From Hymenobacter amundsenii (lineage in GTDB: Bacteria > Bacteroidota > Bacteroidia > Cytophagales > Hymenobacteraceae): DNA of 64,000 nucleotides. Position 1 is the stretch's first letter, and each line of letters begins with the position of its first letter. Positions 17,883 to 26,329 of this stretch are shown here, piece by piece. The position numbers were made by a program, and so were the translations under genes. Location: contig NZ_NIRR01000020.1 in NCBI RefSeq assembly GCF_002204745.1, forward strand, positions 1 to 64,000. Reading direction: 5' to 3'. Under the pieces are notes generated by a model. It worked only from the letters and a program-made list of their open reading frames with translations, searched no databases and was not told the origin of the DNA.

Positions 17883-18374
17883 ATGCGAAAGCTCATTCTG
17901 TGCTTATTTCTACTGCCGCTTGCTGCCTGCTCCAGCAAAGCAGATAGATATGCCTATACCTTAACCAATCAGTGCGTCAAGGATTATGTCTCAAAGCATT
18001 ACAAAGTTCGTGATGAAGTTCCGTACATAGAGATAATTGAGAATAACAATAATTGTAAACAGTATTATATCAGCAGCATAGCATATGTAAGCTATGTCAC
18101 GAATAATCCTCCTTGCTATTATGCGACCATCGACAATAAAATGGTTCTTATCTACACGAAAAACTGTCTGAACAAAGACACATTAGGCAGGTCCAGCTTT
18201 TTTGTCAATAAATTTAAAAACAGGCTGCAAGACGATGTCACAAAGCAGCCAGACAGATACATAGATGGGTACAAAATCATCACGGTTCATGATTTCTTCG
18301 ACCCCTCGAACGTAAGAATTAGCGAGTGCGGGGATGCTGGATGTGCGCCAGTGTTTGTGGAGAAGATGCCATAG
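17883..18374 (+). CDS. small lipoprotein, AT-rich
   Basis: 163-residue lipoprotein with signal peptide [18 protein letters not shown] (lipidated cysteine at 16). The mature part contains several cysteines ([43 protein letters not shown]), enough for multiple disulfides. Codons such as AAT, AAA, ATA and TAT are common, unlike the GC-rich neighbours, so the gene looks recently acquired. No homologue is recognised. A promoter-hairpin region follows before rluF. Confidence 0.7.
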   Translation: MRKLILCLFLLPLAACSSKADRYAYTLTNQCVKDYVSKHYKVRDEVPYIEIIENNNNCKQYYISSIAYVSYVTNNPPCYYATIDNKMVLIYTKNCLNKDTLGRSSFFVNKFKNRLQDDVTKQPDRYIDGYKIITVHDFFDPSNVRISECGDAGCAPVFVEKMP

Positions 18375-18423
18375 TAATAGGCCAAATTTACCCGCCTCTT
18401 CTACCCCTATCCTATATCCGGTG

Positions 18424-18471
18424 TACCTTTGCAGGCTGCCGACCCCTCTCGGGTTGGCAGCCTGTTTTTTT
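18424..18471 (+). promoter_or_regulatory. overlapping promoter and terminator-like hairpin before rluF
   Basis: TACCTTTG at 18424-18431 matches the -7 consensus. It abuts a hairpin with 14-base arms (18432-18445 and 18451-18464, one G-T pair) followed by seven T at 18465-18471. Read-through RNA from upstream would form a full intrinsic terminator; a transcript starting from this promoter would begin inside the left arm and escape it. rluF starts at 18499. Confidence 0.6.
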
Positions 18472-18498
18472 ACCCGTTTGCCTCAGTCCCCAGCGCCC

Positions 18499-19641
18499 AT
18501 GTCGACCCGTCTCAATAAATACATCAGCGAAAGCGGCGTGTGCTCGCGCCGCGAAGCCGACCGCCACATCGAGCAGGGCAACGTGCTGGTCAACGGCAAG
18601 CGCGCCAGCGTCGGCGACCAAGTGACGCTCAAAGACCGGGTGGTAGTGAACGGCGTGCATATTGAGCCCCGGCCCGAAGAAGAGGCCGTGTACATTGCCT
18701 ACAACAAGCCCCCGGGCATCGTCACGACCACCGATACGTCGGTGCGCGACAACATCATCCGCAGCATCAAGCACTCGGTGCGCATCTTCCCCATCGGCCG
18801 CCTCGATAAAGAGTCGCAGGGCCTGATTCTACTCACCAGCAACGGCGACATCGTCAACAAAATCCTACGGGCTGGCAACCAGCACGAGAAGGAGTATGTC
18901 GTGATGGTTGATAAGCCCATCAAAGACGACTTCATTGAGGCCATGCAGGGCGGCGTGCCGATTTTGGGGGTGATGACCCAGAAGTGCAAGGTGAGCAAGG
19001 AGACGCCCTACATCTTCCGCATTATCCTTATCCAGGGCATGAACCGCCAGATCCGGCGCATGTGCGAGCATTTCGGCTACGAAGTGGTCCAGCTCGAACG
19101 CATCCGCGTCATGAACATCGGCATCAAGGGCCTGGGGCCCGGCGAGTGGCGCGAGCTGCGCGATAAGGAGTTGAAGGTGCTGTTCGAGATGATTGAGCAT
19201 TCGAGCGGCACCGACGATGGCGCAGTGCCGCGCCGCCGCAAAGTGGTGTCTACAGCCGACCAGTGGGGCGACCGGCCGGGGCACAAAACGGCCCGGCCCG
19301 CCACCAGCCGGCCCGCTATTTCCCGTCTTCCTTCCGGCCCGTCTTTCGACGACGAAACCACGCCGCGCCCTACCAAAACCTTACCCGTGGGTACTTGGCT
19401 CGACAAGGGCAAGCCTAAAGCCGGAGCCAACCCCAAGAAGCTGTCCACGGCTGGTCGTAGTGCTGGTTCGGGCCGGCCCAGCGGCAAGGCTGGCACCCGC
19501 CCCGGCAAACCCGCCAGCCCGGCCAGCGGCCCCAAAGGCCCCACTAAACGGCCCGCCAAGGGAGCCAGCAGCAGCGGCCCAGCCAAGGGCAAAACCAGCA
19601 GCCGGGGCAGCCGTGGAGCCAGTCGTCCCGGCAAGCGGTAG
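18499..19641 (+). CDS. rluF: 23S rRNA pseudouridine synthase RluF-like
   Basis: Makes pseudouridine in 23S rRNA (position 2604 in E. coli). The first 50 residues are an S4 RNA-binding domain ([20 protein letters not shown]). The RsuA/RluF catalytic core carries [18 protein letters not shown] with the catalytic aspartate at 103, then [13 protein letters not shown], a RluF-specific signature. After about residue 245 comes a long disordered tail very rich in Pro, Ala, Gly, Ser, Lys and Arg, which E. coli RluF has only in short form; it could add RNA affinity. A frame extends upstream to 18334, but the ATG at 18499 starts the S4 domain. Confidence 0.92.
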   Translation: MSTRLNKYISESGVCSRREADRHIEQGNVLVNGKRASVGDQVTLKDRVVVNGVHIEPRPEEEAVYIAYNKPPGIVTTTDTSVRDNIIRSIKHSVRIFPIGRLDKESQGLILLTSNGDIVNKILRAGNQHEKEYVVMVDKPIKDDFIEAMQGGVPILGVMTQKCKVSKETPYIFRIILIQGMNRQIRRMCEHFGYEVVQLERIRVMNIGIKGLGPGEWRELRDKELKVLFEMIEHSSGTDDGAVPRRRKVVSTADQWGDRPGHKTARPATSRPAISRLPSGPSFDDETTPRPTKTLPVGTWLDKGKPKAGANPKKLSTAGRSAGSGRPSGKAGTRPGKPASPASGPKGPTKRPAKGASSSGPAKGKTSSRGSRGASRPGKR

Positions 19642-19732
19642 ATCAGCCACTCCTGGTTGGCCGTGATTCGGCCGTTCGGGACAGTCGCCCCATAAGTTAC
19701 ACTAGGGCACAATTGGGGTTCTCCTGTATCTT

Positions 19733-19767
19733 GCGGCTCGCTGGTGGTTTTGGCCCCGGCGAGCCGC
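19733..19767 (+). terminator. hairpin after rluF
   Basis: Nine-base perfect arms GCGGCTCGC / GCGAGCCGC with a 17-base loop, followed by CTCGTTTTACC. A moderate terminator, about 90 bases after the rluF stop. Confidence 0.5.
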
Positions 19768-19790
19768 CTCGTTTTACCCCTACTTTGGCC

Positions 19791-19874
19791 GTTAGCTGAT
19801 AGCTTTTCGCTATTAACTGCCGGTCTAAAGCCCACCCCAAAAGCTAGCAGCCCTCAGCTAACAGCTAACAGCTC
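19791..19874. repeat. S-family leader repeat upstream of bioB
   Basis: Contains GTTAGCTGATAGC on one side and AGCTAACAGCTAACAGCTC on the other, in inverted orientation. The last AACAGCTC ends nine bases before the bioB ATG. Similar repeats precede lysA and the gene at 38539 at nearly the same distance. Confidence 0.75.
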
Positions 19875-19882
19875 AAAAATCT

Positions 19883-20893
19883 ATGAATCTCCGTACCGAC
19901 TGGACCCTCGCCGAAGTATCCGCCATCTACCACCAGCCCGTGCTGGAGCTGGTGACCAAAGCCGCCGCCATTCACGCCGAAACTCAGGCCACCGGTGAGG
20001 TGCAGGTGTGCACCCTGCTGAGCGTAAAAACCGGCGGCTGCCCCGAAGACTGCGCCTACTGCCCCCAGGCCGCCCGCTACCACACGGGCGTACAGGCCCA
20101 CAAGCTGCTGCCCGACGCCGAAGTGCTGGCCTCGGCCCAGCGCGCCCGCGACGCCGGCTCGACCCGCTTCTGCATGGGCGCCGCCTGGCGCGAAATCCGC
20201 GATAACCGGGACTTCGACCGCGTGCTGGGCATGGTGGAGCAGGTGAACGGCCTCGGGCTGGAAGTATGCTGCACCCTGGGCATGCTAAACGAGTACCAGG
20301 CCGAGCGCCTCAAGCAGGCCGGCCTTTACGCTTACAACCACAACCTCGACACCAGCCGCGAGAAGTACGACGACATCATCACGACCCGCACCTACGACGA
20401 CCGGCTGAACACGCTGGAGCATGTGCGCAAGGCCGGTATTTCGGTCTGCTCGGGTGGCATCATCGGCCTCGGCGAAACCGACGGGGACCGCATTGCCATG
20501 CTGCACACCCTGGCCACCCTGGCCGCCCACCCCGAAAGCGTGCCTGTGAATGCCCTGGTGCCCGTGGAAGGCACGCCTTTGGCCGAGCAGCCCCGCGTGA
20601 GCGTGTGGGAAATGCTGCGCATGATTGCCACCGCCCGCATCCTGATGCCCCACACGATGGTACGCCTCTCGGCCGGCCGCCAGGAAATGCCCGTCACGGA
20701 GCAAGCCCTCTGCTTTTTGGCCGGTGCCAACTCCATCTTCTCGGGCGAGAAGCTGCTGACCACCCCCAACCCCGACTTCGACGCCGACCAGCAGATGTTC
20801 GCCTTGCTCGGCCTCACGCCCCGCAAATCGTTCAAGGACGTGCCCGAAGGCGCCGTGCTCATGGGCCGCGGCAAGGCTCCGGTGGAGGCGTAA
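19883..20893 (+). CDS. bioB: biotin synthase BioB
   Basis: Radical-SAM enzyme converting dethiobiotin to biotin, using a [4Fe-4S] cluster for SAM cleavage and a [2Fe-2S] cluster as sulfur donor. 336 residues. Radical-SAM motif CPEDCAYC at 53-60; [25 protein letters not shown] and the late [18 protein letters not shown] are characteristic. All domains and length are normal. It is first in a plus-strand biotin region but separated from bioF by a palindrome and a small gene. No biotin-operator-like sequence was seen upstream; an S-family repeat abuts the start. Confidence 0.96.
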   Translation: MNLRTDWTLAEVSAIYHQPVLELVTKAAAIHAETQATGEVQVCTLLSVKTGGCPEDCAYCPQAARYHTGVQAHKLLPDAEVLASAQRARDAGSTRFCMGAAWREIRDNRDFDRVLGMVEQVNGLGLEVCCTLGMLNEYQAERLKQAGLYAYNHNLDTSREKYDDIITTRTYDDRLNTLEHVRKAGISVCSGGIIGLGETDGDRIAMLHTLATLAAHPESVPVNALVPVEGTPLAEQPRVSVWEMLRMIATARILMPHTMVRLSAGRQEMPVTEQALCFLAGANSIFSGEKLLTTPNPDFDADQQMFALLGLTPRKSFKDVPEGAVLMGRGKAPVEA

Positions 20894-20928
20894 GGGGCGA
20901 ACCCTAAGAACAGCTTTACCAGAACGGT

Positions 20929-21038
20929 GTCATGCTGAGCGCAGCGGAGTCGAAGCATCTCTACCGCAGTAGTAATCCTATTGACTGCAACAAAGCGGTA
21001 GAGATGCTTCGACTCCGCTCCGCTGCGCTCAGCATGAC
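20929..21038. repeat. R-family intergenic palindrome, copy 3
   Basis: Arms starting GTCATGCTGAGCGCAGCGGA and ending with the complement TGCGCTCAGCATGAC; loop of about 30 bases. Located between bioB and a small orphan gene on the same strand. Confidence 0.85.
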
Positions 21039-21069
21039 TGTTCTATTCATCCCACCTTCCTCCCTCCCC

Positions 21070-21333
21070 ATGGAAATTGCCTTCGACCTCAACCTCGACC
21101 ACACCTACGCTGAGACCATCCGTCAGCAGCACGATTCCCGCGAAGCCCAGGACGTGATTTCGGAGCTGGAAGATAAAATTGGCGCGGCCCTGAGCCTGGT
21201 CATGCAGCGCCACGGCGTGCTACCCGCCGTCGGCGACCGGGTAGAAGTGGACTCCGAGTGGTTGGTTATCAATGCCCGCACCTTCGGCCAGGACGGCAGC
21301 GTGTGGCTCTCGGCCAAGCAGTTTGAAGGGTAA
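21070..21333 (+). CDS. small hypothetical protein within the biotin region
   Basis: Cytoplasmic protein of 87 residues, starting MEIAFDLNLDHTYAETIRQQ. Acidic N-terminal half with a helix, then VGDRVEVDSEWLVINARTF, a short beta-rich segment. No family recognised. Codon bias matches neighbours, supporting a real gene. A frame opens at 20932 inside the palindrome; the ATG at 21070 is used. It could be co-transcribed with bioF, but repeats lie on both sides, so a role in biotin synthesis is not implied. Confidence 0.6.
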   Translation: MEIAFDLNLDHTYAETIRQQHDSREAQDVISELEDKIGAALSLVMQRHGVLPAVGDRVEVDSEWLVINARTFGQDGSVWLSAKQFEG

Positions 21334-21352
21334 GCCGAAAGAGAAAGAGCAG

Positions 21353-21462
21353 TAGCGCGAAAGTCCGTTTCGCGACGAGCGAAGCGAGTATTTGGAAACG
21401 AGCCACGAGAACCAGGCGCGCCGATACTCGCTTTGTTTGTCGCGAAACGGGCTTTCGCGGTA
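21353..21462. repeat. inverted repeat upstream of bioF
   Basis: Imperfect 40-base arms: TAGCGCGAAAGTCCGTTTCG...GAAGCGAGTAT on the left and ATACTCGC...CGAAACGGGCTTTCGCGG on the right. Different from the R family; no other copy noticed in this window. It ends about 20 bases before the bioF start. Confidence 0.7.
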
Positions 21463-21484
21463 TTTACCGTCTTGACCGTTGCCC

Positions 21485-22615
21485 ATGATGCCCTCTCCTC
21501 TCCACCAACGCCTACACGCGGAGCTGGCCCGCCGCGAGGCCGCCGGCACCCGCCGCCGCCTGCCCGCCCCGCCTGCGCCCGGCCTCATCGATTTCAGCTC
21601 CAACGACTACCTGGGCCTGAGCCGGCACCCGCGGGTGCGCGCCGCCGTAGCCGATGCTGCGCAACTGCCCGCCGGCAGCACTGGCTCCCGCCTGCTGACC
21701 GGCAACTCCGCCGCCGCCGAAGCCCTGGAAACCCACCTGGCGCAGTTTCATGGTACCGAAGCGGCATTGCTCTTCAACTCGGGCTACACCGCCAACCTGG
21801 GCTTCTTCAGCACCGTGCCCCGGCGCGGCGACACGATTCTCTACGACGAGGCCAGCCACGCCTCCGTGAAGGAAGGCATCCGGGCCAGCTTCGCCACCGC
21901 CTGGAGCTTCCGCCACCACGATTTGCAGGACCTGGAGCGCAAGCTGAGCCGGGCTACCGGCGCGGTATTCGTGACCGTGGAAGCTCTGTACTCCATGGAT
22001 GGCGATATGGCCCCGCTGCCCGAACTGGCCGCCTTCTGCCGGACCCGGGGGCTGCACCTAGTGGTGGATGAGGCCCACTCCAACGGCGTGTACGGCCCCC
22101 AGGGTGAGGGGCTGGTAGCGGCGCTGGACCTCCAGAACGATGTATTTGCCACCATTCTCACGTTCGGCAAGGCCCTCGGCAGCCAGGGCGCGGCGGTGGC
22201 CGGCCCGGCCCTGCTGCGCGATTACCTGCTGAGCTTCAGCCGCCCCTTCATCTACACCACGGCTCTGCCGCCCGCCACCATTGCCGGCCTCACGGCGGCC
22301 TGCCAGCTACTGCCAGAACTCCACGCGGAGCGGGCGCAACTGCTGGCGCTGTCGGCGCATTTGGTAGCCACGCTCAACGTCGTGCCCGGCCTGCGCGTGC
22401 CCGCCACCAGCCACATCATCCACCCGGTTTTCTTCACCCACAGTCCCGGTCCGGCCCAGGTGCGCGCCGTGGCTGCCGCTGCTCAGGCCGCCGGCTTCGA
22501 CGTGCGGGCCATCGTGTCGCCGACGGTGCCGGTAGGTACCGAGCGCCTGCGCCTGATCGTGCATTCCTACAACACGGAGGCGGAAATTGACGGGCTGGCA
22601 GCGGTGTTGCGTTAA
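21485..22615 (+). CDS. bioF: 8-amino-7-oxononanoate synthase BioF
   Basis: PLP-dependent condensing enzyme that joins pimeloyl thioester and alanine, first of the four late biotin steps. 376 residues. Fold-type I aminotransferase features: SSNDYLGLSRHP near 38-49, STGSRLLTGN, DEASHASVKEG, DEAHSNGVYGPQGEG, and TFGKALGSQGAAVAG with the PLP lysine at 229. The start ATG at 21485 follows an in-frame TTG by two codons. Same strand as bioB, bioD and bioA. Confidence 0.93.
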   Translation: MMPSPLHQRLHAELARREAAGTRRRLPAPPAPGLIDFSSNDYLGLSRHPRVRAAVADAAQLPAGSTGSRLLTGNSAAAEALETHLAQFHGTEAALLFNSGYTANLGFFSTVPRRGDTILYDEASHASVKEGIRASFATAWSFRHHDLQDLERKLSRATGAVFVTVEALYSMDGDMAPLPELAAFCRTRGLHLVVDEAHSNGVYGPQGEGLVAALDLQNDVFATILTFGKALGSQGAAVAGPALLRDYLLSFSRPFIYTTALPPATIAGLTAACQLLPELHAERAQLLALSAHLVATLNVVPGLRVPATSHIIHPVFFTHSPGPAQVRAVAAAAQAAGFDVRAIVSPTVPVGTERLRLIVHSYNTEAEIDGLAAVLR

Positions 22616-22945
22616 ATGAACCAGCTTTTACCGGAGTCATAAAACATAATGGGCCCCGTTTGGGCTAGATAGTCAGTTGTCGGCAACAGTCTGCAGCGCG
22701 GATGGTCTTTCTTTCTCCGCGCCGGTCCAGCCAATTCGAGTTACGTTGCGGTACTTGTCACAATTCAAATAACTGCACAAAGCATCCTTGCGTCACGTAG
22801 AAGCCGATAGTACGCAGCCGCATTTCGTACTCGCACAATGGCCCAGGAAGTTGCTGCCGGAACAAAAGCGCAGAACTCATACGTCAGTCATACCCTTCAC
22901 CACCACACTACATCAGGCACTCACAACACAGTACATTTTTGCGCA
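22616..22945. other. intergenic stretch before ClC gene
   Basis: About 330 bases without a supported gene. Includes a short GC-rich hairpin-like CGCGGATGG...TCCGCGCC near 22700. Base composition shifts from GC-rich to AT-rich along it, marking the border of the ClC segment. Confidence 0.5.
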
Positions 22946-24238
22946 ATGGAAAGAGAAGAAATCATAAAACACAACTACTTAAAGCTTATTCTCTCCTCGG
23001 CACTCATCGGGTTAGCCAGTAGCATTCTGGCCTATGCGTTGAAACATATGACCGAGCATATCGAATTGATGGTTTATAAAAATATCAATAATTTTAACGC
23101 TCTTTTATTTATCATATTACCCACTGTCGGACTGACACTTATTTTCTTTTCCAGAAAACACTTGTTCCACGGCCGAAAGAACAAAGGAATTGTAGAAATA
23201 TATAAGACGCTCGACCAGAGAAAAGAGCATCTACCCATATTTAAAATTCCGTCCCATTTTCTCAATGGTTTCCTGACGGTTGTTTTTGGCGGCTCTACGG
23301 GTGTAGAAGTTTCCACAGTGGTGGCTACTGCTACCATCGGCAACACCGTTTATAAAAATGATTTTTCGGCCAAAAGGTATAAGCGCGAACTGGTATGCGC
23401 TGGCGTTACGGCGGGTGTCGCTGTTCTGTTTGTAAGCCCATTGGCGGGCGGGCTGTTCGCGATGGAAGTTATTGCCCGAAAAGCAAGGCGTTCCATTGTC
23501 GTTAGCTGCGCCGCATCAGCCTTGGTAGCCTGGCTGTTTATTGCCTTATTCGAACACGAACGACTTTTATCTTTACCTGTTCAGAACTGGCACTGGCAGG
23601 CATTACCCTGGTTTGCCGCCCTTAGCTTGTTAAGCGGCCTGCTATCAGTCTATTTCACGTTGCTCGTAACCCGTATGAAAGCCGTATTCGGCAATATTAA
23701 CAACAACTTTGTGCGGGTTAATATCGGGGCTATTCTGGTTGGCAGCATGATTTTTATGTTCCCGGCTTTATATGGTGATAGTTACCACGGGTTAAAAGAA
23801 GTACTAGACAATCCATCAATCCCAATTCTAACCCTAGCTATTATTATGTTGCTGAAGCCGCTGGCTGCTTCCCTAACGCTTGGCGCCGGTGGTGATGGAG
23901 GAGTATTCGCACCGAGCATCGTAGCGGGCGCGTTTCTGGGTTTGCTATTCTGCTCTTTATGCAATGCCGTAGCAGGCACCCATCTAATACCAATCAACTT
24001 TGCTTTAGTAGGCGCGGCAGCTACCCTATCAGCCTCTATTTATGCGCCTTTTACTGCTTTAATATTGGTGTGTAATATCGTTCCGAATGGCTATGACTTG
24101 TTCTTTCCTTTGTTATTAGGCTGCTTTATAGCTAAATTATTTGCTCAGAAAATATTGCCTTATAATGCCTATACCTACGATTTTTATTTAGCTAAATTCA
24201 ACAATATCAAAACGGAAATATCAGCAAGTAAACTTTAA
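22946..24238 (+). CDS. ClC-family chloride channel or antiporter
   Basis: Membrane protein of 430 residues with about ten hydrophobic helices. ClC family features: GGSTGVEVST (the position of the family's GKxGPxxH), an ion-selectivity stretch LTLGAGGDGGVFAPSIVAGA matching GxFxP, and the first helices of the N-terminal half. It exchanges or conducts chloride or another anion; lack of the usual GSGIPE in clear form leaves the anion open. Upstream in-frame codons back to 22838 are GC-poor and unlike a membrane start, so ATG 22946 is used. The gene is AT-rich compared with bioF and bioD on either side, suggesting horizontal entry into the biotin region. Confidence 0.85.
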   Translation: MEREEIIKHNYLKLILSSALIGLASSILAYALKHMTEHIELMVYKNINNFNALLFIILPTVGLTLIFFSRKHLFHGRKNKGIVEIYKTLDQRKEHLPIFKIPSHFLNGFLTVVFGGSTGVEVSTVVATATIGNTVYKNDFSAKRYKRELVCAGVTAGVAVLFVSPLAGGLFAMEVIARKARRSIVVSCAASALVAWLFIALFEHERLLSLPVQNWHWQALPWFAALSLLSGLLSVYFTLLVTRMKAVFGNINNNFVRVNIGAILVGSMIFMFPALYGDSYHGLKEVLDNPSIPILTLAIIMLLKPLAASLTLGAGGDGGVFAPSIVAGAFLGLLFCSLCNAVAGTHLIPINFALVGAAATLSASIYAPFTALILVCNIVPNGYDLFFPLLLGCFIAKLFAQKILPYNAYTYDFYLAKFNNIKTEISASKL

Positions 24239-24251
24239 ATCTGATACCGTA

Positions 24252-24893
24252 TTGATAACGCCAAGCGCACATTCTTTGGAACACCTCTTCATCACCGGCA
24301 TCGGTACCGACGTGGGCAAGACCTTCGCCGCGGCCGTGCTCACCGAAGCCCTGCAAGCCGACTACTGGAAGCCCGTGCAAGCGGGCCTGACGCCCACCAC
24401 CGACGCGGGCACCGTGCGCGGGCTGGTGCAGAACCCCATCAGCCGCTTCTGGCCCGAGCGGCACCGACTAGCGCTGCCGGCCTCGCCCCACGCCGCCGCC
24501 GCCGCCGAGGGCCTCACGCTGCAACCCACTGACTTTGAACTCCCCGCCACCAAAAACCACTTGGTGGTAGAGGGCGCGGGCGGGTTGCTGGTGCCCCTGG
24601 CCCCCGGTTTTCTAGTGGCCGATCTGGTGCAGCAATTGGGGCTGGCCGTGGTGGTGGTGTCGCGGCACTACCTGGGCAGCATCAACCACACGCTGCTCAC
24701 GCTGGAGGCGCTGCAGGCGCGGCAGATTCCGGTGCGCGGGTTGCTGTTCAATGGGGAGCCGACGCCCGCCACCGAGGAGGCTATTCTGAGTTACTACGAC
24801 GGGCCGGTGCTGCCCCGGCTGCTGCCGGAGCCGGCCGTAACGCCCGCCGTGGTGAGCCGGTACGCGGCGGAGTTCCGGGCCTGGTTTGCGTAA
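24252..24893 (+). CDS. bioD: dethiobiotin synthase BioD
   Basis: ATP-dependent carboxylase forming the ureido ring of dethiobiotin; 213 residues. P-loop GIGTDVGKTF at 16-25, KPVQAGL near 45 for substrate binding, VEGAGGLLVPL, then VVVSRHYLGSINHTLLT. The only start in range is the TTG at 24252, 14 bases after the ClC stop; no ATG fits before the P-loop. Translation may couple to the upstream gene. It lies between the ClC gene and bioA. Confidence 0.9.
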   Translation: MITPSAHSLEHLFITGIGTDVGKTFAAAVLTEALQADYWKPVQAGLTPTTDAGTVRGLVQNPISRFWPERHRLALPASPHAAAAAEGLTLQPTDFELPATKNHLVVEGAGGLLVPLAPGFLVADLVQQLGLAVVVVSRHYLGSINHTLLTLEALQARQIPVRGLLFNGEPTPATEEAILSYYDGPVLPRLLPEPAVTPAVVSRYAAEFRAWFA

Positions 24894-24895
24894 TA

Positions 24896-24985
24896 GATTT
24901 TTTCGCGCGGATTTCGCGGCGTTACGCAGCGCGATTTACGTGAAACCGATGCTGCGCAATGCCACGAACTCCGCGCGAAAAAACT
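24896..24985. terminator. palindrome between bioD and bioA
   Basis: TTTTTCGCGCGGA near 24898 pairs perfectly with TCCGCGCGAAAAA near 24972 over 13 bases, with a 60-base middle that itself contains CGCAGCGCGATTTACG and CGATGCTGCGCAATG. The T and A ends suggest a bidirectional terminator. Confidence 0.6.
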
Positions 24986-24994
24986 TACCCGCCC

Positions 24995-25002
24995 TACCTT
25001 TG
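24995..25002 (+). promoter_or_regulatory. promoter -7 element of bioA
   Basis: TACCTTTG, an exact match to TAnnTTTG, ending four bases before the bioA ATG at 25007. Transcription would begin at or next to the start codon, so the mRNA would be almost leaderless. Confidence 0.65.
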
Positions 25003-25006
25003 CCTC

Positions 25007-26329
25007 ATGCCCACCCTCTCCGAACGCGACCACGCCGTACTGTGGCACCCCTATACCCAGATGCAGACTGCCCCGCTGCCCATTGCCATCGTAAAAGGTG
25101 AGGGCAGCTGGCTTATTGGTGAGGATGGCACCCGCTACCTCGACGCTATTTCGTCGTGGTGGGTGAACCTGCACGGCCACGCCCACCCGCGCATTACCGC
25201 CCGGGTGAGCGAGCAGCTCCGCACCTTGGAGCACGTGCTGTTTGCCGGCTTCACCCACCCTACCGCCGTGGAGCTGGCCGAGCAACTGCTGGCGCTGCTG
25301 CCCGCCAGTCAGGCCCGCGTATTCTACTCCGACAACGGCTCGACGGCCGTGGAAGTGGCCCTGAAAATGGTGCTCCAATACTTCCACAACCTCGGCCAGC
25401 CGGAGCGGCGCACCTTTATTTGCTTCCGAAACTCTTACCACGGCGACACGTTCGGGGCCATGGCCGTGAGTGCGCGCGGGGCCTTTACGGAACCCTTCTG
25501 GCCGATGCTGTTCGACGTGGAATTTCTGGACGTACCGGTGCCGGGCCGCGAGACCGAGGTGTTGGCCCAACTCGATGCGCTGCTGCAACGTCCCGACGTA
25601 GCCGGCTTCATTTTTGAGCCGCTGGTGCTGGGCACGGCCGGCATGGTGATGTACGAGCCGGAAGTGCTCAGCGAGATGCTGCGCCGCTGCCACGCGGCCG
25701 GGGTGCTCTGCATTGCCGATGAGGTGATGACCGGTTTCGGGCGCACTGGGCCGCTGTTTGCCTCCGAGCTGCTGAGCGAGCAGCCCGACATGATGTGCTT
25801 TTCCAAGGGCCTCACCGGCGGCACGCTGGCCATGGGCCTGACCACCTGCGCCGCCCCGATTTACGACGCCTTCCTGAGCGACGACAAGATGCGGGCCCTC
25901 TTCCACGGCCACTCCTACACGGCCAACCCCGTGGCCTGCGCCGCCGCCCTGGCCAGTCTGGAGCTGACCCGCGCCGATGCCTGCACCGAGCAGCGCCAGC
26001 GCATTGCGGCCGCCCACGCTGCTTTTCAGGCCGAAATAGCGGGCCAGCCGGGCATTCGGGCGGTGCGGCACCGGGGCACCATTCTGGCCGTAGAATACGA
26101 CCCGGGCGAGGGCACCAGCTACTTCAGCCGCCTGCGCGACGCCTTCTACCAGCTAGCCCTCGACCACCACGTGGTGCTGCGGCCCCTGGGCAACGTGGTG
26201 TACCTGCTGCCGCCCTACTGCACCACCGACGAGGAGCTGGACCTGCTTTACGCCGTGCTGCGGAAAATGCGCGAACTGGTCCTCAACTTCACTCCTGCCC
26301 CCAACCTGCCCCACATTCTGCATGACTAA
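25007..26329 (+). CDS. bioA: adenosylmethionine-8-amino-7-oxononanoate aminotransferase BioA
   Basis: PLP aminotransferase that uses SAM as amino donor to convert 8-amino-7-oxononanoate to 7,8-diaminopelargonate. 440 residues. Class III aminotransferase motifs: WHPYTQMQTA at 13-22, ISSWWVNLHGHAHP at 48-61, FYSDNGSTAVEVALKM at 106-121, ADEVMTGFGRTG at 237-248, and FSKGLTGG with the PLP lysine at 267. The ATG at 25007 follows a promoter element and is chosen over a frame opening at 24959. Its stop overlaps the start of the ketoacyl-synthase gene by eight bases, so the two are translationally linked. Confidence 0.95.
   Translation: MPTLSERDHAVLWHPYTQMQTAPLPIAIVKGEGSWLIGEDGTRYLDAISSWWVNLHGHAHPRITARVSEQLRTLEHVLFAGFTHPTAVELAEQLLALLPASQARVFYSDNGSTAVEVALKMVLQYFHNLGQPERRTFICFRNSYHGDTFGAMAVSARGAFTEPFWPMLFDVEFLDVPVPGRETEVLAQLDALLQRPDVAGFIFEPLVLGTAGMVMYEPEVLSEMLRRCHAAGVLCIADEVMTGFGRTGPLFASELLSEQPDMMCFSKGLTGGTLAMGLTTCAAPIYDAFLSDDKMRALFHGHSYTANPVACAAALASLELTRADACTEQRQRIAAAHAAFQAEIAGQPGIRAVRHRGTILAVEYDPGEGTSYFSRLRDAFYQLALDHHVVLRPLGNVVYLLPPYCTTDEELDLLYAVLRKMRELVLNFTPAPNLPHILHD

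Noticed and set aside
20929-24238. Genomic-island status for the whole biotin region
   Set aside because: Only the ClC gene is compositionally odd; bio genes match the background, and there are no integrase or attachment repeats.
24794-26071. Long minus-strand frame over bioA
   Set aside because: Glycine/histidine-rich antisense artefact with no motifs; bioA is clear on the plus strand.
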